Assembly: GCF_052103615.1 (NCBI RefSeq) | Contig: NZ_JBQEKA010000062.1 | Span: 1-17,508, forward strand | Length of the DNA stretch: 17,508 nucleotides | Source of the DNA: Kerstersia sp052103615 | GTDB lineage: Bacteria; Pseudomonadota; Gammaproteobacteria; Burkholderiales; Burkholderiaceae_B | Direction of reading: 5' to 3' | Part shown: one piece after another, positions 7,929 through 16,064 of the stretch | Layout: every line of letters starts with the position of its first letter | Position numbering within the stretch: the first letter of the stretch is position 1 | The notes under the pieces: generated by a model | The model's input: the letters and a program-made list of their open reading frames with translations, nothing else | Told to the model about the DNA's origin: nothing | Database searches by the model: none | Program-made: the position numbers and the translations under genes

Positions 7929-10900
7929 TTACTGAAAATCCCGGCTCTGCGTCGCCAGCCCGCCCAGCAAGGGGCTCAGGTCTTCCGCGCGCCCCAGCAC
8001 CAGATGGCCCACCCCTTCGTGGATTTGCCAGACGCCATGCACCGCCAGCAATTGCGCGCCCAGCAACACCGCGCGCTGCCGTTCCAGCCACGCGGGGCGC
8101 ACAATCACATTGACGCTGCCGGTTTCATCTTCCAGCGTGACAAACATCACGCCTTTGGCCGTGCCCGGGCGCTGCCGTCCAACCACAATGCCACAGGCCC
8201 GCGCCATCCTGCCATGCGCCAGCCCCCGCAGCTGCGCCGCCGTCATCAAGCGCTGCCGCTGTAAGCCCGCCCGCAGCAAACGCACCGGATGCGGCCCCAG
8301 GCTCAGGCCCATATGCTGATAATCGGCCAGCACCTCAGCCCCTGCGCTCATCGGCTCAAACAAAGGCAGTTGCGCCGCCTGACGCGGCGCGCCGCGCAAT
8401 AAGCCGGTTTCCGCCCGTGCGGCGCCAGCCTCCCACAAAGCCGCCCGGCGGCTGCTGCGCAGCCCGGCCAATGCGCCACAGGCTGCCAGCACACGCAGTT
8501 CATCCGGCGCCAGCAGCGCCCGCTGCGCTATATCCTGAATATCCTCAAAGGCCTGCTGCGCCCTGGCCGCCAGCAGCCTGCGCACTGCCGCCTGGGCTAG
8601 CCCCTTCACTTGCGACAGGCCCAGACGTACCGCCGGGCGCCGTCCCGCCGGTATCAGCAAGGTCTCCCAAACGCTTTCACACACCGACACCGGCAGCACC
8701 TGCACGCCCTGCCTGCGGGCGTCCTGCACCAGAATGGAAGGTGAGTAAAACCCCATGGGCTGGCTATCGAGCAAAGCCGCCAGAAAGGCCTCAGGCTCGT
8801 GGCGCTTGAGCCAGGCGCTGGCATAGGCAAGCTGCGCGAAGCTGGCAGCATGGCTCTCGGGAAAACCATATTCGCCAAACCCCTGTATCTGCCGGAAAAT
8901 CTGCTCTGCGAATTCCGCGGTATAACCGCGCGCCGTCATGCCTGACAAAATCTTTTCATGAAACCCGCCCAGGCCGCCACGCCGGCGCCAGGCTGCCATG
9001 GAACGCCTCAGGTTATCGGCCTCGCCATCGGTAAAACCAGCGGCCAGCATGGCGATTTGCATCACCTGTTCCTGAAAGATAGGCACGCCTTTCGTGCGCA
9101 ACAAGGCCTGTTCGATTTCCGGCCCCGGGCTGCGGCTATCTTCCAGCCCCTGGCGCCGCCGCAGATACGGATGCACCATGCCACCCTGTATCGGCCCGGG
9201 CCGCACAATGGCCACCTGAATAACCAGATCGTAATATTCACGCGGCCGCAAGCGCGGCAACATGCTCATTTGCGCTCGCGATTCGATCTGAAACACCCCA
9301 ACCGTCTCGGCGGCGCAAATCATGTCATAAGTCGGCCCATCATCCGCCGGAATATCCTGCAGCCCCCAGCCACGGCCCCGGCGCCACGCGGTCCAGGCCA
9401 GCGCCCGGCGCAGCACGCTCAGCATGCCCAATGCCAGGACATCCACCTTGAGCAAGCCCAGCGCATCCAGGTCGTCCTTATCCCATTGCACCACGCTGCG
9501 CCCGGCCATGGCGGCATTCTCCACCGGCACCAGCCGCACCAGCCGGTCACGCGCGATGACAAAGCCCCCCGGATGCTGCGACAAATGCCTGGGAAAACCC
9601 AGCAAGGTTTCGACCAGAACCTGCCATTGCCGCGCCACCGGCGCATCGGCCTGCAAACCCGCCGCCTGCATACGTTCAGCCAGACGGTCCCGCCCATCCC
9701 AATGGCGGTAGGCGGCGCAAACCTGATCAATCAAGCCCGCATCTATGCCCAGCGCCATGCCGGTATCGCGCAAGGCGCTACGCATGCGGTAAGTGATGAC
9801 AACCGCCGCCAAGGCCGCGCGGTCCCGCCCATAGCGGGTATAGATGTACTGAATGACCTCTTCGCGCCGCTGATGCTCGAAATCCACGTCGATATCCGGC
9901 GGCTCGCCCCGTTCCTTGCTGATAAAGCGGGCGAACAGCAAATTGCCGTGCACGGGATCCACCTCGGTGATGCCCAGGCAAAAACACACGGCGCTATTGG
10001 CGGCCGACCCCCGCCCCTGGCAAAGAATCCCCTGCGAACGCGCGTAGCGGACAATGTCGTAAACGGTCAGGAAATAAGCCTCATATCCCAGCTCGGCGAT
10101 CAGGCCCAGCTCTTTTTCCACCAGCGCCCGCACCGTGTCCGGTATGCCGCCAGGAAAACGCCGCTGCGCGCCTGCCCAGGCTTCCTGCCGCAGATACGTC
10201 TCGGGCGTATGCCCCGGCGGACAAATTTCCTCCGGGTAGGCATAGCGCACCTCATGCATGCGAAAACGGCATCGCGCCGCCAGGCGCCCGGTTTCAAGCA
10301 GCCATTGCGGCTCGTAAAGCGCAGCCAGCCGCGCCCGGCTGCGCAAATGCCGTTCGGCATTGGACAAGCGTGCCAGACCACAATCCGCCACTGTCTTCCC
10401 CAGACGGATAGCCAGCAAGGTATCGTGCAGCGGCTTGCGCGACCGGTCATGCATTTCCGCCTGCCCCACCGCGACCACAGGCAAGCCCGCCGCCCCTGCC
10501 GCCGCCACGACCGACTGCGCATGCAGTCTGTCCCGGCCGCGCTGATGCAAGGCCAGCCCGACCCAGGCGCGCCCCGGAAAAACCCGCGCCAGCCAATCCG
10601 CCTGCGCCTGCAGCCGTGACACCGGCCTGGCCTCTGACGGCAGCGCCGCATACTCCGGCAGCAGCACCACGACGCACCCTGGCAAACCCAGCCAAGGAGC
10701 TGCCTGCCTGCCAACTGCCGGACGCCCTGCTGCATCCGCTGCCGCCACCGCTTCTACATCCGCCGCCAGGTCGGTGTCGTAAAGCAAATAGCTGCCTTTA
10801 CTGCCCCGCTGCCGCGCCAGCGTGATCAGCTCACACAAATTGCCATAGCCCTCCAGCGACTCCGCCAGGGCCACAAACTCCAGGAAAACCGTGCCATCGG

Positions 10901-11234
10901 CCCGCCGCAAAACAAAGGAGGCCCCAACCAGCAAGGCAATCTGCTGGCGTTGCGCCTCCACATGCGCTTTCACAATACCGGCCAGGGAACACTCATCCAC
11001 CAAGGCCAGGCCCTCATACCCCAGCGCTGCCGCCCGCGCCACCAGCTCTTCCGGGTGTGACGCGCCGCGCAGAAAGCTGTAATTGCTCAAACAGCACAGC
11101 TCGGTATAGGGCAATAGGGGCAATAGGGGCGACAAAGACGGCAGAGCTGACAGGGACGGCAGCGTCTCCGGCACACGCGCGGCAGCGGAATCCGCCGGTG
11201 CACCAGCACCAGCAGCAGCAGCAGCAGCCTTCAT
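7929..11234 (-). CDS. dnaE2: Error-prone DNA polymerase DnaE2 (ImuC)
   Basis: A 1101-residue C-family polymerase alpha-subunit paralogue, the catalytic member of the ImuABC mutasome that performs SOS-induced translesion synthesis. A PHP domain starts near residue 40 (YTELCCLSNYSFLRGASHPEEL). The polymerase core contains the catalytic PDIDVDFE (446-453) and DKDDLDALGLLKVDVLALGM. Helix-hairpin-helix sequence follows, and a C-terminal OB-fold begins at GIVVGRQRPGTAKGVMFVTLED. No DnaQ-like proofreading domain is present, as expected. The start at 11234 is chosen because its ATG overlaps the imuB stop (ATGA) and the PHP domain follows closely; a longer upstream frame only repeats imuB sequence. 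The first 35 residues are odd: six consecutive Ala codons and Leu/Pro/Ser repeats encoded by short DNA repeats. It belongs to the LexA-controlled operon. Confidence 0.97.
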   Translation of the reverse strand: MKAAAAAAGAGAPADSAAARVPETLPSLSALPSLSPLLPLLPYTELCCLSNYSFLRGASHPEELVARAAALGYEGLALVDECSLAGIVKAHVEAQRQQIALLVGASFVLRRADGTVFLEFVALAESLEGYGNLCELITLARQRGSKGSYLLYDTDLAADVEAVAAADAAGRPAVGRQAAPWLGLPGCVVVLLPEYAALPSEARPVSRLQAQADWLARVFPGRAWVGLALHQRGRDRLHAQSVVAAAGAAGLPVVAVGQAEMHDRSRKPLHDTLLAIRLGKTVADCGLARLSNAERHLRSRARLAALYEPQWLLETGRLAARCRFRMHEVRYAYPEEICPPGHTPETYLRQEAWAGAQRRFPGGIPDTVRALVEKELGLIAELGYEAYFLTVYDIVRYARSQGILCQGRGSAANSAVCFCLGITEVDPVHGNLLFARFISKERGEPPDIDVDFEHQRREEVIQYIYTRYGRDRAALAAVVITYRMRSALRDTGMALGIDAGLIDQVCAAYRHWDGRDRLAERMQAAGLQADAPVARQWQVLVETLLGFPRHLSQHPGGFVIARDRLVRLVPVENAAMAGRSVVQWDKDDLDALGLLKVDVLALGMLSVLRRALAWTAWRRGRGWGLQDIPADDGPTYDMICAAETVGVFQIESRAQMSMLPRLRPREYYDLVIQVAIVRPGPIQGGMVHPYLRRRQGLEDSRSPGPEIEQALLRTKGVPIFQEQVMQIAMLAAGFTDGEADNLRRSMAAWRRRGGLGGFHEKILSGMTARGYTAEFAEQIFRQIQGFGEYGFPESHAASFAQLAYASAWLKRHEPEAFLAALLDSQPMGFYSPSILVQDARRQGVQVLPVSVCESVWETLLIPAGRRPAVRLGLSQVKGLAQAAVRRLLAARAQQAFEDIQDIAQRALLAPDELRVLAACGALAGLRSSRRAALWEAGAARAETGLLRGAPRQAAQLPLFEPMSAGAEVLADYQHMGLSLGPHPVRLLRAGLQRQRLMTAAQLRGLAHGRMARACGIVVGRQRPGTAKGVMFVTLEDETGSVNVIVRPAWLERQRAVLLGAQLLAVHGVWQIHEGVGHLVLGRAEDLSPLLGGLATQSRDFQ
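11102..11228 (-). repeat. Microsatellite tract in the dnaE2 5' end
   Basis: The first codons of dnaE2 are built from short repeats. On the + strand there is AGC six times at 11211-11228 (Ala x6 in the protein), GACGGCAG twice around 11136-11161, and GGGCAATAG-type 9-base units twice around 11109-11126. The repeats are mostly multiples of three, so copy-number changes would lengthen or shorten the N-terminus without breaking the frame. Confidence 0.75.
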
Positions 11235-12733
11235 GCATAGACCCCATGCAGAAACCACGCCGCTTCCTGCGCCGCCGCCCCCGGCTGGCGCTGCCGGAAC
11301 ACCCAGTAGCGCACCCCGCTGGCCTCTTGCCTGGCCATGAAGTAATCCCGCGCAAGAGTGCCTTCCCACCAGCCGTCCTCTATCCGCTCCGGCCCGCTGA
11401 CCAGTTGCAGCCTGGCGCCGCCATGCACCGGCGCGCCATCCACGGCCACCGCCAGCGGCAAAGGCGCTTCCAGCAACCAGAACGGGCGTGCCGCCCGGTC
11501 AGCCACGCACTCCCTGGCGCGCGCAGGCCCGCCGGGCGTACCAGCCCTGGCAAACGATGAAGAATAAGGCAACCAACAGCAGGCGCGCTCCGGCCTATGA
11601 TCCGCGACCGGCCGCGCCAACAGAATATTTTCCATGCCCAGACGCGCCGCCAGAATATCCTGCAACGCCCCCACCTCCCCCGATGCCCCGGCCTGCGCCA
11701 GCAGATTGCCGCTGACACCCGGACGCGCCTGGCACGCCTGGGCTTCCAGCACCATGGCCGTCACCGGCGCTGGCAAAGGCTGGCGTGCCAGGCGCTCGGC
11801 CAGCAAATGCGCCAGATGCCCGGCATCCCAGGCCGGCTGCGCCAGCTTCATTTCCAGAGGCGTGCGCGGGCGGCTCTGCTGGCGTCCTTCATGATGTAAA
11901 TCCCAGCGCAACTCAGAGACCGCCAGCTGGCGTGCGTCCAGCCACGCCACCAACTGCGCCAGCAGACGCTGTGCCAGCCGGCACAGGGCATCATGCCTTT
12001 CCACAGCGAACAAACTATGAACCTGGCTGCGGAAATGCTCAGGCAGCCGCACCCACTCATAGCATGCATCCGTCTTGCCGTACGCCTGATCCAATTGCAG
12101 CAACAAACCTTCCGCCTGGCGCTCACGCAGCCCGGCACGAGGCAGGCGGCGCAATGCCCCCAAGGTCTCGCACCCCAGCGCCGCCAGCCAACCATGCCGC
12201 CTGCCGTCCTCCTCCAGCACGGCTAATGGCAAAGCATCCAGGCAAACGGCCAGCCGGGACAGCCGCAACACCCGCCTGCGCCTCACGCCTGGCGCCCGCG
12301 CCAGCAAGCAGGCGCCGCTGGCGCTGGGGGCCAGCGCCAGGCGTGCGGCAACCCCTTGCTGCCGCAGGCTCTCACCCACCCGGGCGTACAAACGCCTGAC
12401 CCCGCCGAACAAAGCCAGGCTGGCGGCAATATCCATAACCAGCGCATCTTCGCGATGCCAGGCCAGCAGTGGTGAAAACGGCAGCAAAGCCAGCTCGATC
12501 GCGTGGCGCAACTGCTGCTCGCGCTCGGCCTGACGCGGCAGGAAATCGGCCTCAGGCAGCAACACCCGCGCCCCGGCCTGCTTCATGCCAGGACGCACTC
12601 CCGCCTGCCAGGCCTGGCTGCCGCACGCCCAAACCTGCCCCTGGTGCAGCACCACCTCCGGCCCCCCGCCTGCGCCATCGCGATAGGCATCCAGCCTGGG
12701 CTGCAACAAATGAATGCCCAGCCAGACCGGCAT
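11231..12733 (-). CDS. imuB: ImuB, Y-family polymerase-like mutasome subunit
   Basis: A 500-residue Y-family (DinB-like) protein that in the ImuABC system is a non-catalytic adaptor linking the beta clamp, ImuA and DnaE2. The N-terminus MPVWLGIHLLQPRLDAYR replaces the acidic DxDxFFA motif of active Y-family polymerases, and DIAASLALFGG (101-111) is the ImuB version of the palm motif. A helix-hairpin-helix-like segment (LAALGCETLGALRRLPRAGL) follows. The C-terminus ends WFLHGVYA, resembling the typical ImuB end. The ATG at 12733 shares one base with the imuA stop (TGATG), and the stop overlaps the dnaE2 start, so the three genes are translationally coupled. A far longer upstream frame overlaps imuA and is not used. 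A clamp-binding motif was not identified with confidence. Confidence 0.95.
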   Translation of the reverse strand: MPVWLGIHLLQPRLDAYRDGAGGGPEVVLHQGQVWACGSQAWQAGVRPGMKQAGARVLLPEADFLPRQAEREQQLRHAIELALLPFSPLLAWHREDALVMDIAASLALFGGVRRLYARVGESLRQQGVAARLALAPSASGACLLARAPGVRRRRVLRLSRLAVCLDALPLAVLEEDGRRHGWLAALGCETLGALRRLPRAGLRERQAEGLLLQLDQAYGKTDACYEWVRLPEHFRSQVHSLFAVERHDALCRLAQRLLAQLVAWLDARQLAVSELRWDLHHEGRQQSRPRTPLEMKLAQPAWDAGHLAHLLAERLARQPLPAPVTAMVLEAQACQARPGVSGNLLAQAGASGEVGALQDILAARLGMENILLARPVADHRPERACCWLPYSSSFARAGTPGGPARARECVADRAARPFWLLEAPLPLAVAVDGAPVHGGARLQLVSGPERIEDGWWEGTLARDYFMARQEASGVRYWVFRQRQPGAAAQEAAWFLHGVYA

Positions 12734-13476
12734 CACCCCATGCCTCCCGCTGCGCCAATCGCCCAGGCATCCGCCCCTGCGACTAAATGGAAGGGAAAAT
12801 GAACAGCCTGCGACAGCCAGCCGCCGCGCCGCTTGAGGATATTCACCTGAAAACCGCCCGCCTGCCCTTGCGGCGCCAATGCCAAACGCAACGCGGCCGG
12901 AGACGGCTGGCAGGCCTGAGCCTGGGGCCGCAACATGAAAAACAACGCATGACAGCCCTGCGCCGCCAAATGCAGGCGGTGCAACTGACGGTAATCCGCC
13001 GCCCCCTGCCACAACAGCACGGCATCCAGCGCGCCGCTGCGCAGACTCTGCTCGGCGGCCCACAAGGCATCGGCATCCTGCTGCGCCCTGACCCACATCA
13101 AGCGCGCCATATCCCCCCCAGCCTGCGTCCAGGCAGCGCTCTGCGGCACATGCGGCGGCCGAACCAGTGCAACCGGCCGCTCGCCAGGCACCAGGGCAGG
13201 CTGCAGCAATTGCCATTCGCCGCAGCCGGCGCGCGGCAGCAGAATTTCCACCAAGGCCCCGCGCGGCCACCCGCCACCAGGCAATTGTGCGGACAAAGCC
13301 GGCAAACCGGTATCCACACAGGCCTGTGTCTGCGCCATCCCCTGGCCGCCGCGCCAGACATCCGGGTGCGGCAGCGCGCGATCCGCTGGCGCCTGACCGC
13401 CTGCCATAACAGGCTGCGCGGATGCGGAAAACGGGCCTGACGGCACGGATCGTGCAGGGGAAATAAAGGAAGACAT
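12733..13476 (-). CDS. imuA: ImuA, RecA-like SOS mutagenesis protein
   Basis: A 247-residue protein, first gene of the imuA-imuB-dnaE2 operon. The opening 50 residues are Pro/Ala-rich and poorly conserved in character. The RecA-like fold begins near LPGGGWPRGALVEILLPRAGCGEWQLL (65-91), where a Walker A loop would sit; here it reads PRAGCGEW, without the GKT/S lysine, as is usual for ImuA proteins. Later segments (LVRPPHVPQ..., DAVLLWQGAADYRQLHRLHLAAQ, FFMLRP) follow the RecA-like beta-strand pattern. ImuA binds RecA and ImuB and supports damage-induced mutagenesis; this is family knowledge. The ribosome site is weak (GGAA about seven bases upstream). A LexA box 33 bases upstream of the start points to SOS control. 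Confidence 0.9.
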   Translation of the reverse strand: MSSFISPARSVPSGPFSASAQPVMAGGQAPADRALPHPDVWRGGQGMAQTQACVDTGLPALSAQLPGGGWPRGALVEILLPRAGCGEWQLLQPALVPGERPVALVRPPHVPQSAAWTQAGGDMARLMWVRAQQDADALWAAEQSLRSGALDAVLLWQGAADYRQLHRLHLAAQGCHALFFMLRPQAQACQPSPAALRLALAPQGQAGGFQVNILKRRGGWLSQAVHFPFHLVAGADAWAIGAAGGMG

Positions 13477-13509
13477 AAGGTGTTCCGGTATCGACTCAGC
13501 CCCATTTTA

Positions 13510-13525
13510 CTGTATAAATGAACAG
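13510..13525 (-). promoter_or_regulatory. LexA (SOS) box for the imuA-imuB-dnaE2 operon
   Basis: The 16 bases CTGTATAAATGAACAG fit the consensus CTGT-N8-ACAG with AT-rich central bases, as used by LexA in beta- and gammaproteobacteria. The box lies 33 bases upstream of the imuA start in the 143-base divergent gap shared with copC. TATACA on the minus strand overlaps the box and could be the -10 element. LexA bound here would block imuA transcription until DNA damage. Confidence 0.93.
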
Positions 13526-13619
13526 TATAAGTGACTTTCCGCCGCCCCGTGATCCCTGCGCCAGCAACTGAGATGTACTACTATTCCCTTTTCAGCCCTA
13601 CCGCAATAAGCGACCTACC

Positions 13620-14000
13620 ATGTCAAAAACCCTCAGCCGTCTGACTGCCGCCATGCTGGCCACCAGCCTACTGGCAGGCGTGCATGGCCTGGCACAGGCC
13701 CACTCCCACGCCATCGCTCAAACCCCCGCGCCTGACAGCACCATCACCAGCGCCCCGGCCGAACTGTCCATCGAATTCGATGGCCGCGTCGAACTGCCCT
13801 TCAGCCGCATTACCGTCACTGGCCCCGATGGCCAGGCACTGGAAACCGGCAAACTGGCCTACGCCTCCGAAGATCGCAAAAGCCTGAGCCTGCCCCTGCC
13901 TGCAACGCTGGCCCCTGGCCGCTATCAGGTCGAATGGAACATCACCTCTGCTGATTCGCACAAGGTTTCGGGTCAATACGGCTTCACGCTGCAACCCTAA
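13620..14000 (+). CDS. copC: CopC-like periplasmic copper-binding protein
   Basis: A 126-residue exported cupredoxin-like protein. The signal peptide (MSKTLSRLTAAMLATSLLAGVHGLAQA) ends with AQA before His28, so the mature protein starts HSHA with a free N-terminal histidine. The C-terminal SADSHKVSG (Asp112, His114) supplies the other ligands of the Cu(II) site: His1, Asp and His, as known for CopC. The body, SHAIAQTPAPDSTITSAPAELSIEFDG, is the typical CopC opening. The Met-rich Cu(I) loop of some CopC proteins is not evident, suggesting a Cu(II)-only form. The ribosome site is poor. The copD start follows 11 bases after the stop. It binds copper in the periplasm and is thought to pass it to CopD. 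Confidence 0.93.
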   Translation: MSKTLSRLTAAMLATSLLAGVHGLAQAHSHAIAQTPAPDSTITSAPAELSIEFDGRVELPFSRITVTGPDGQALETGKLAYASEDRKSLSLPLPATLAPGRYQVEWNITSADSHKVSGQYGFTLQP

Positions 14001-14011
14001 GCCTCCAGGCC

Positions 14012-14893
14012 GTGCTGGAGCTATTTCCCATCCTGCTGCGACAGTTTCACGTCGCAGCCCTGCTGCTTTGCTGCGGCACGGGCATCTACCTGGGCTACCT
14101 CGTTCCTGCGCCGCTGATCCATCCCCTGGATCGCCCGGCGCGGCACGTCTATTCCGCCTGCACCCTGCTAGCCTGCCTGGGCACCGTGCTCATGATTCCC
14201 CTGCAAGCGGGGCGCATGGCCGGCGACCGCATGGAAATCCTGTCGCCTGACACCTGGATGGCAGTCCTGCAAGCCACGCGCTTTGGCGAAGCCTGGCAAT
14301 GGCAATTCTTCCTGTTGCCCCTGCTCCTGCTGGCCTGGCTGATCCGCTGGCGGCCCCCCTGCCAGCACCGTGCCATGGCGCTGGCCAGTGCGGCCATGCT
14401 GGCGGCGCTGGCCGCGACCGGGCATGCCGCCGCCATGGATGGCGCCCTGGGCTGGCTACACCGCGGCAACCAGGCGCTGCATCTCTGGGCCATTGCCTAC
14501 TGGGCGGGCGGCCTGCCCTGGGTCTTCGTCCATTTGCGCCAACTGCCGCGGCGCCCTGATGCCACCATCATCAAAACACTGGTGCGCTACTCGCGTGTTG
14601 GCCATTGGGCGGTCGCCCTGGTCATCCTCAGCGGCATCGGCAACCTGTTCCTCATTCTGGGCCCCTGGCCCTGGAACTGGGCCACGCTCTACATGCGCCT
14701 GATGGAAACCAAATTCCTGGCCGCTGCCGCCATGGTCGCGCTGGCCTTATTCAACCGCTATATCCTGGTGCCGCGCATGCGCAGCCAGCCGCAAGCCGTC
14801 CAAGCACTGGCACGCTACACCCGCATGGAAATCATGCTGGCCACAGGCATCGTGATCTTGATCGGCATCATCGGCACCCTGCCGCCCAACTAA
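14012..14893 (+). CDS. copD: CopD-like copper-transport membrane protein
   Basis: A 293-residue inner-membrane protein of the CopD family with about eight predicted transmembrane helices. Examples are the stretches starting FHVAALLLCCGTGIYLGYL, LLACLGTVLMIPLQ, FFLLPLLLLAWLI, ALASAAMLAALAATGHA and EIMLATGIVILIGIIGTL. Histidines near helix ends, including the RQFHVAAL and HRGNQALHLWAIAYW regions, fit copper passage. The start is a GTG at 14012, preceded by a CAGG; no ATG near the N-terminus fits the first helix. It follows copC by 11 bases, so the two form an operon. CopD is generally held to move copper into the cytoplasm. No other copper genes are nearby. Confidence 0.92.
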   Translation: MLELFPILLRQFHVAALLLCCGTGIYLGYLVPAPLIHPLDRPARHVYSACTLLACLGTVLMIPLQAGRMAGDRMEILSPDTWMAVLQATRFGEAWQWQFFLLPLLLLAWLIRWRPPCQHRAMALASAAMLAALAATGHAAAMDGALGWLHRGNQALHLWAIAYWAGGLPWVFVHLRQLPRRPDATIIKTLVRYSRVGHWAVALVILSGIGNLFLILGPWPWNWATLYMRLMETKFLAAAAMVALALFNRYILVPRMRSQPQAVQALARYTRMEIMLATGIVILIGIIGTLPPN

Positions 14894-14908
14894 AACCGGA
14901 AGCAAAAT

Positions 14909-14939
14909 CGCGGCGTCATGCCCCAGGCATCACGCCGCG
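14909..14939. terminator. Hairpin between convergent copD and FMN reductase genes
   Basis: A 14-base stem, CGCGGCGTCATGCC against GGCATCACGCCGCG, with one C-C mismatch and a three-base CCA loop, begins 16 bases after the copD stop. There is no T-run on the + side. Read on the minus strand the hairpin is followed by ATTTTGC, so it may mainly terminate the reductase transcript. It is probably bidirectional. Confidence 0.65.
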
Positions 14940-14949
14940 ACCGGCACTG

Positions 14950-15018
14950 CCGCTATCAAACAGCGGCCAGGCTACGCCGCCAGGCGGGCCAGCCGCCTGA
15001 CACTGACGCCTGGCCCGC
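14950..15018. other. Cluster of alternative hairpins
   Basis: Beside the terminator lie further inverted repeats: CCGCT/AGCGG (14950-14954, 14962-14966), CAGGCGG/CCGCCTG (14981-14987, 14993-14999) and GCGGGCCAG/CTGGCCCGC (14984-14992, 15010-15018). The last two share bases and so are mutually exclusive. They sit in the 3' region of the reductase transcript. Confidence 0.5.
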
Positions 15019-15026
15019 AGCCTGCG

Positions 15027-15575
15027 CTACTGATTCTTGCGCACCCAGGCGGCAAAATGATCGACCCACCCCTGCAAAAACGCCTTGCTGCCGGGGCCAA
15101 TACCGCCATCCGCATCGAAAAAGCCCTCCTTCACCTGCAGGAAGGCTTCCGGCTGCTGCAAAATCGGCATATCCAGGAACACCAGCACATTGCGCAAATG
15201 CTGCTGCGCCAGCGCCGTCCCGATAGCCCCGATGGAAATCCCGATCACCCCTGCCGGTTTGCCCGCCCAGACATTCTTGCCATACGGCCGCGAACCCTGA
15301 TCCAGCGCATTCTTCAACACCCCGGGAATCGAACGGTTGTACTCCGCCGTCACCAGCAGCACCCCCTGGGCCGACTGGATCTTCTCCTTGAACTTCAACA
15401 CCTCAGCCGGCGTATTGGCATCATCATCCTGGTTGTAAAGCGGCAACTTGCCGATTTCCACCTGCTCAAACACCAAATCCGGCGGCGCCAACCGCGCCAG
15501 CGCATCAGCCAGCTGACGGTTATAGGAATCCTTGCGCAAACTACCCACCACAACGGCAATACGGAGTTGACTCAT
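15027..15575 (-). CDS. NADPH-dependent FMN reductase / quinone reductase family protein
   Basis: A 182-residue flavodoxin-like enzyme. The FMN-phosphate loop GSLRKDSYNRQL (11-22) follows the first beta-strand, and EYNRSIPGVLKNALDQGSRP (78-97) is the second flavin and NADPH signature. GKPAGVIGISIGAIGTALAQQHLRNVL completes the fold. The length matches ChrR/YieF-type quinone, chromate or azo-dye reductases, which transfer two electrons from NAD(P)H to quinones and guard against redox stress; the physiological acceptor here is unknown. The start at 15575 has AGGA nine to twelve bases upstream; an ATG nine bases earlier is an alternative. Residues further upstream in the same frame come from repeat DNA and are not coding. 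It is transcribed towards copD and ends at a hairpin. Confidence 0.93.
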   Translation of the reverse strand: MSQLRIAVVVGSLRKDSYNRQLADALARLAPPDLVFEQVEIGKLPLYNQDDDANTPAEVLKFKEKIQSAQGVLLVTAEYNRSIPGVLKNALDQGSRPYGKNVWAGKPAGVIGISIGAIGTALAQQHLRNVLVFLDMPILQQPEAFLQVKEGFFDADGGIGPGSKAFLQGWVDHFAAWVRKNQ

Positions 15576-15626
15576 GATATCCATCCTATCGTGACGAAAT
15601 ACATTGAAGAAATGTACCGAGAAGAA

Positions 15627-15868
15627 GCACCAAGAAAAAGCACCAAGCAGAAAAACACCAAAAACAGCAAAGCACCGGCACCAAAGAAATTCAGGCAAGA
15701 AAATTCAGGCAAAAACATCCAGACAAACAACCAAACCTTGAAACCTGAGCTTCACGCCCGGCTTTAACGCCTCATTTTTACACCCAACTTTGACACCTGG
15801 CCCTCAAGCTGACCTTCCACCCTGACTTTTCAGCCTGAGCTATCAGCCATATTCTGCAGCCCCATTCC
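15627..15868 (+). repeat. Degenerate 13-base tandem repeat array
   Basis: Ten consecutive 13-base units without indels run from 15739 to 15868, e.g. TGAAACCTGAGCT, TCACGCCCGGCTT, TAACGCCTCATTT, TTACACCCAACTT, TCAGCCTGAGCTA. Position 3 is A and position 6 is C in all ten; position 1 is mostly T and the unit tends to end in CTT or TTT. Upstream, an A-rich stretch continues with GCACCAAG at 15627 and 15640 (13 apart) and CAGGCAA at 15692 and 15706 (14 apart). The array is in the leader and upstream region of the reductase gene (minus strand). No reading frame of merit crosses it. Confidence 0.72.
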
Positions 15869-16020
15869 AGCACGAAGCGCCATCACAAACAAGCGCCCGG
15901 AAAAACTCCCCCGCCCGCCACAAACAAACCCGCCTCCCGCATCCTCACACGCCCACACGCCCTACACACCGCCCCCCTCCTTCCCCTCCTGCCTTTCCCG
16001 CGCATCCGGCCCGGCATAAA
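15869..16020. other. C-rich, low-complexity intergenic tract
   Basis: This stretch is strongly pyrimidine-biased on the + strand, with CACACGCC repeats near 15946 and 15954 and a 19-base pure pyrimidine run at 15972-15990. The minus strand is G-rich (runs of 6, 4 and 3 G). No gene, promoter or RNA is recognisable. Confidence 0.5.
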
Positions 16021-16024
16021 ACAT

Positions 16025-16060
16025 ACATTACATATACAATCCATAAACATTACATATAAA
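16025..16060 (+). promoter_or_regulatory. Direct-repeat operator/promoter of the PNPOx-like gene
   Basis: The 12 bases ACATTACATATA occur twice, at 16025-16036 and 16047-16058, exactly 22 bases apart (about two helical turns), in an abrupt AT-rich island within C-rich DNA. TATAAA at 16055-16060 is a good -10 candidate overlapping the second copy. The arrangement suggests a regulator binding twice on one face of the promoter. Confidence 0.6.
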
Positions 16061-16064
16061 CTCA

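Noticed and set aside
8958..10619. 553-codon open frame on the + strand
   Set aside because: Lies antisense inside dnaE2, whose polymerase motifs are intact; the frame is rich in Arg/Pro/Gln/His and resembles no family. It is a GC-rich shadow.
15576..15698. Hydrophobic N-terminal extension of the FMN reductase
   Set aside because: The Phe-rich peptide is translated from A-rich repeat DNA read in reverse; the AGGA site and the flavodoxin-fold start support 15575.
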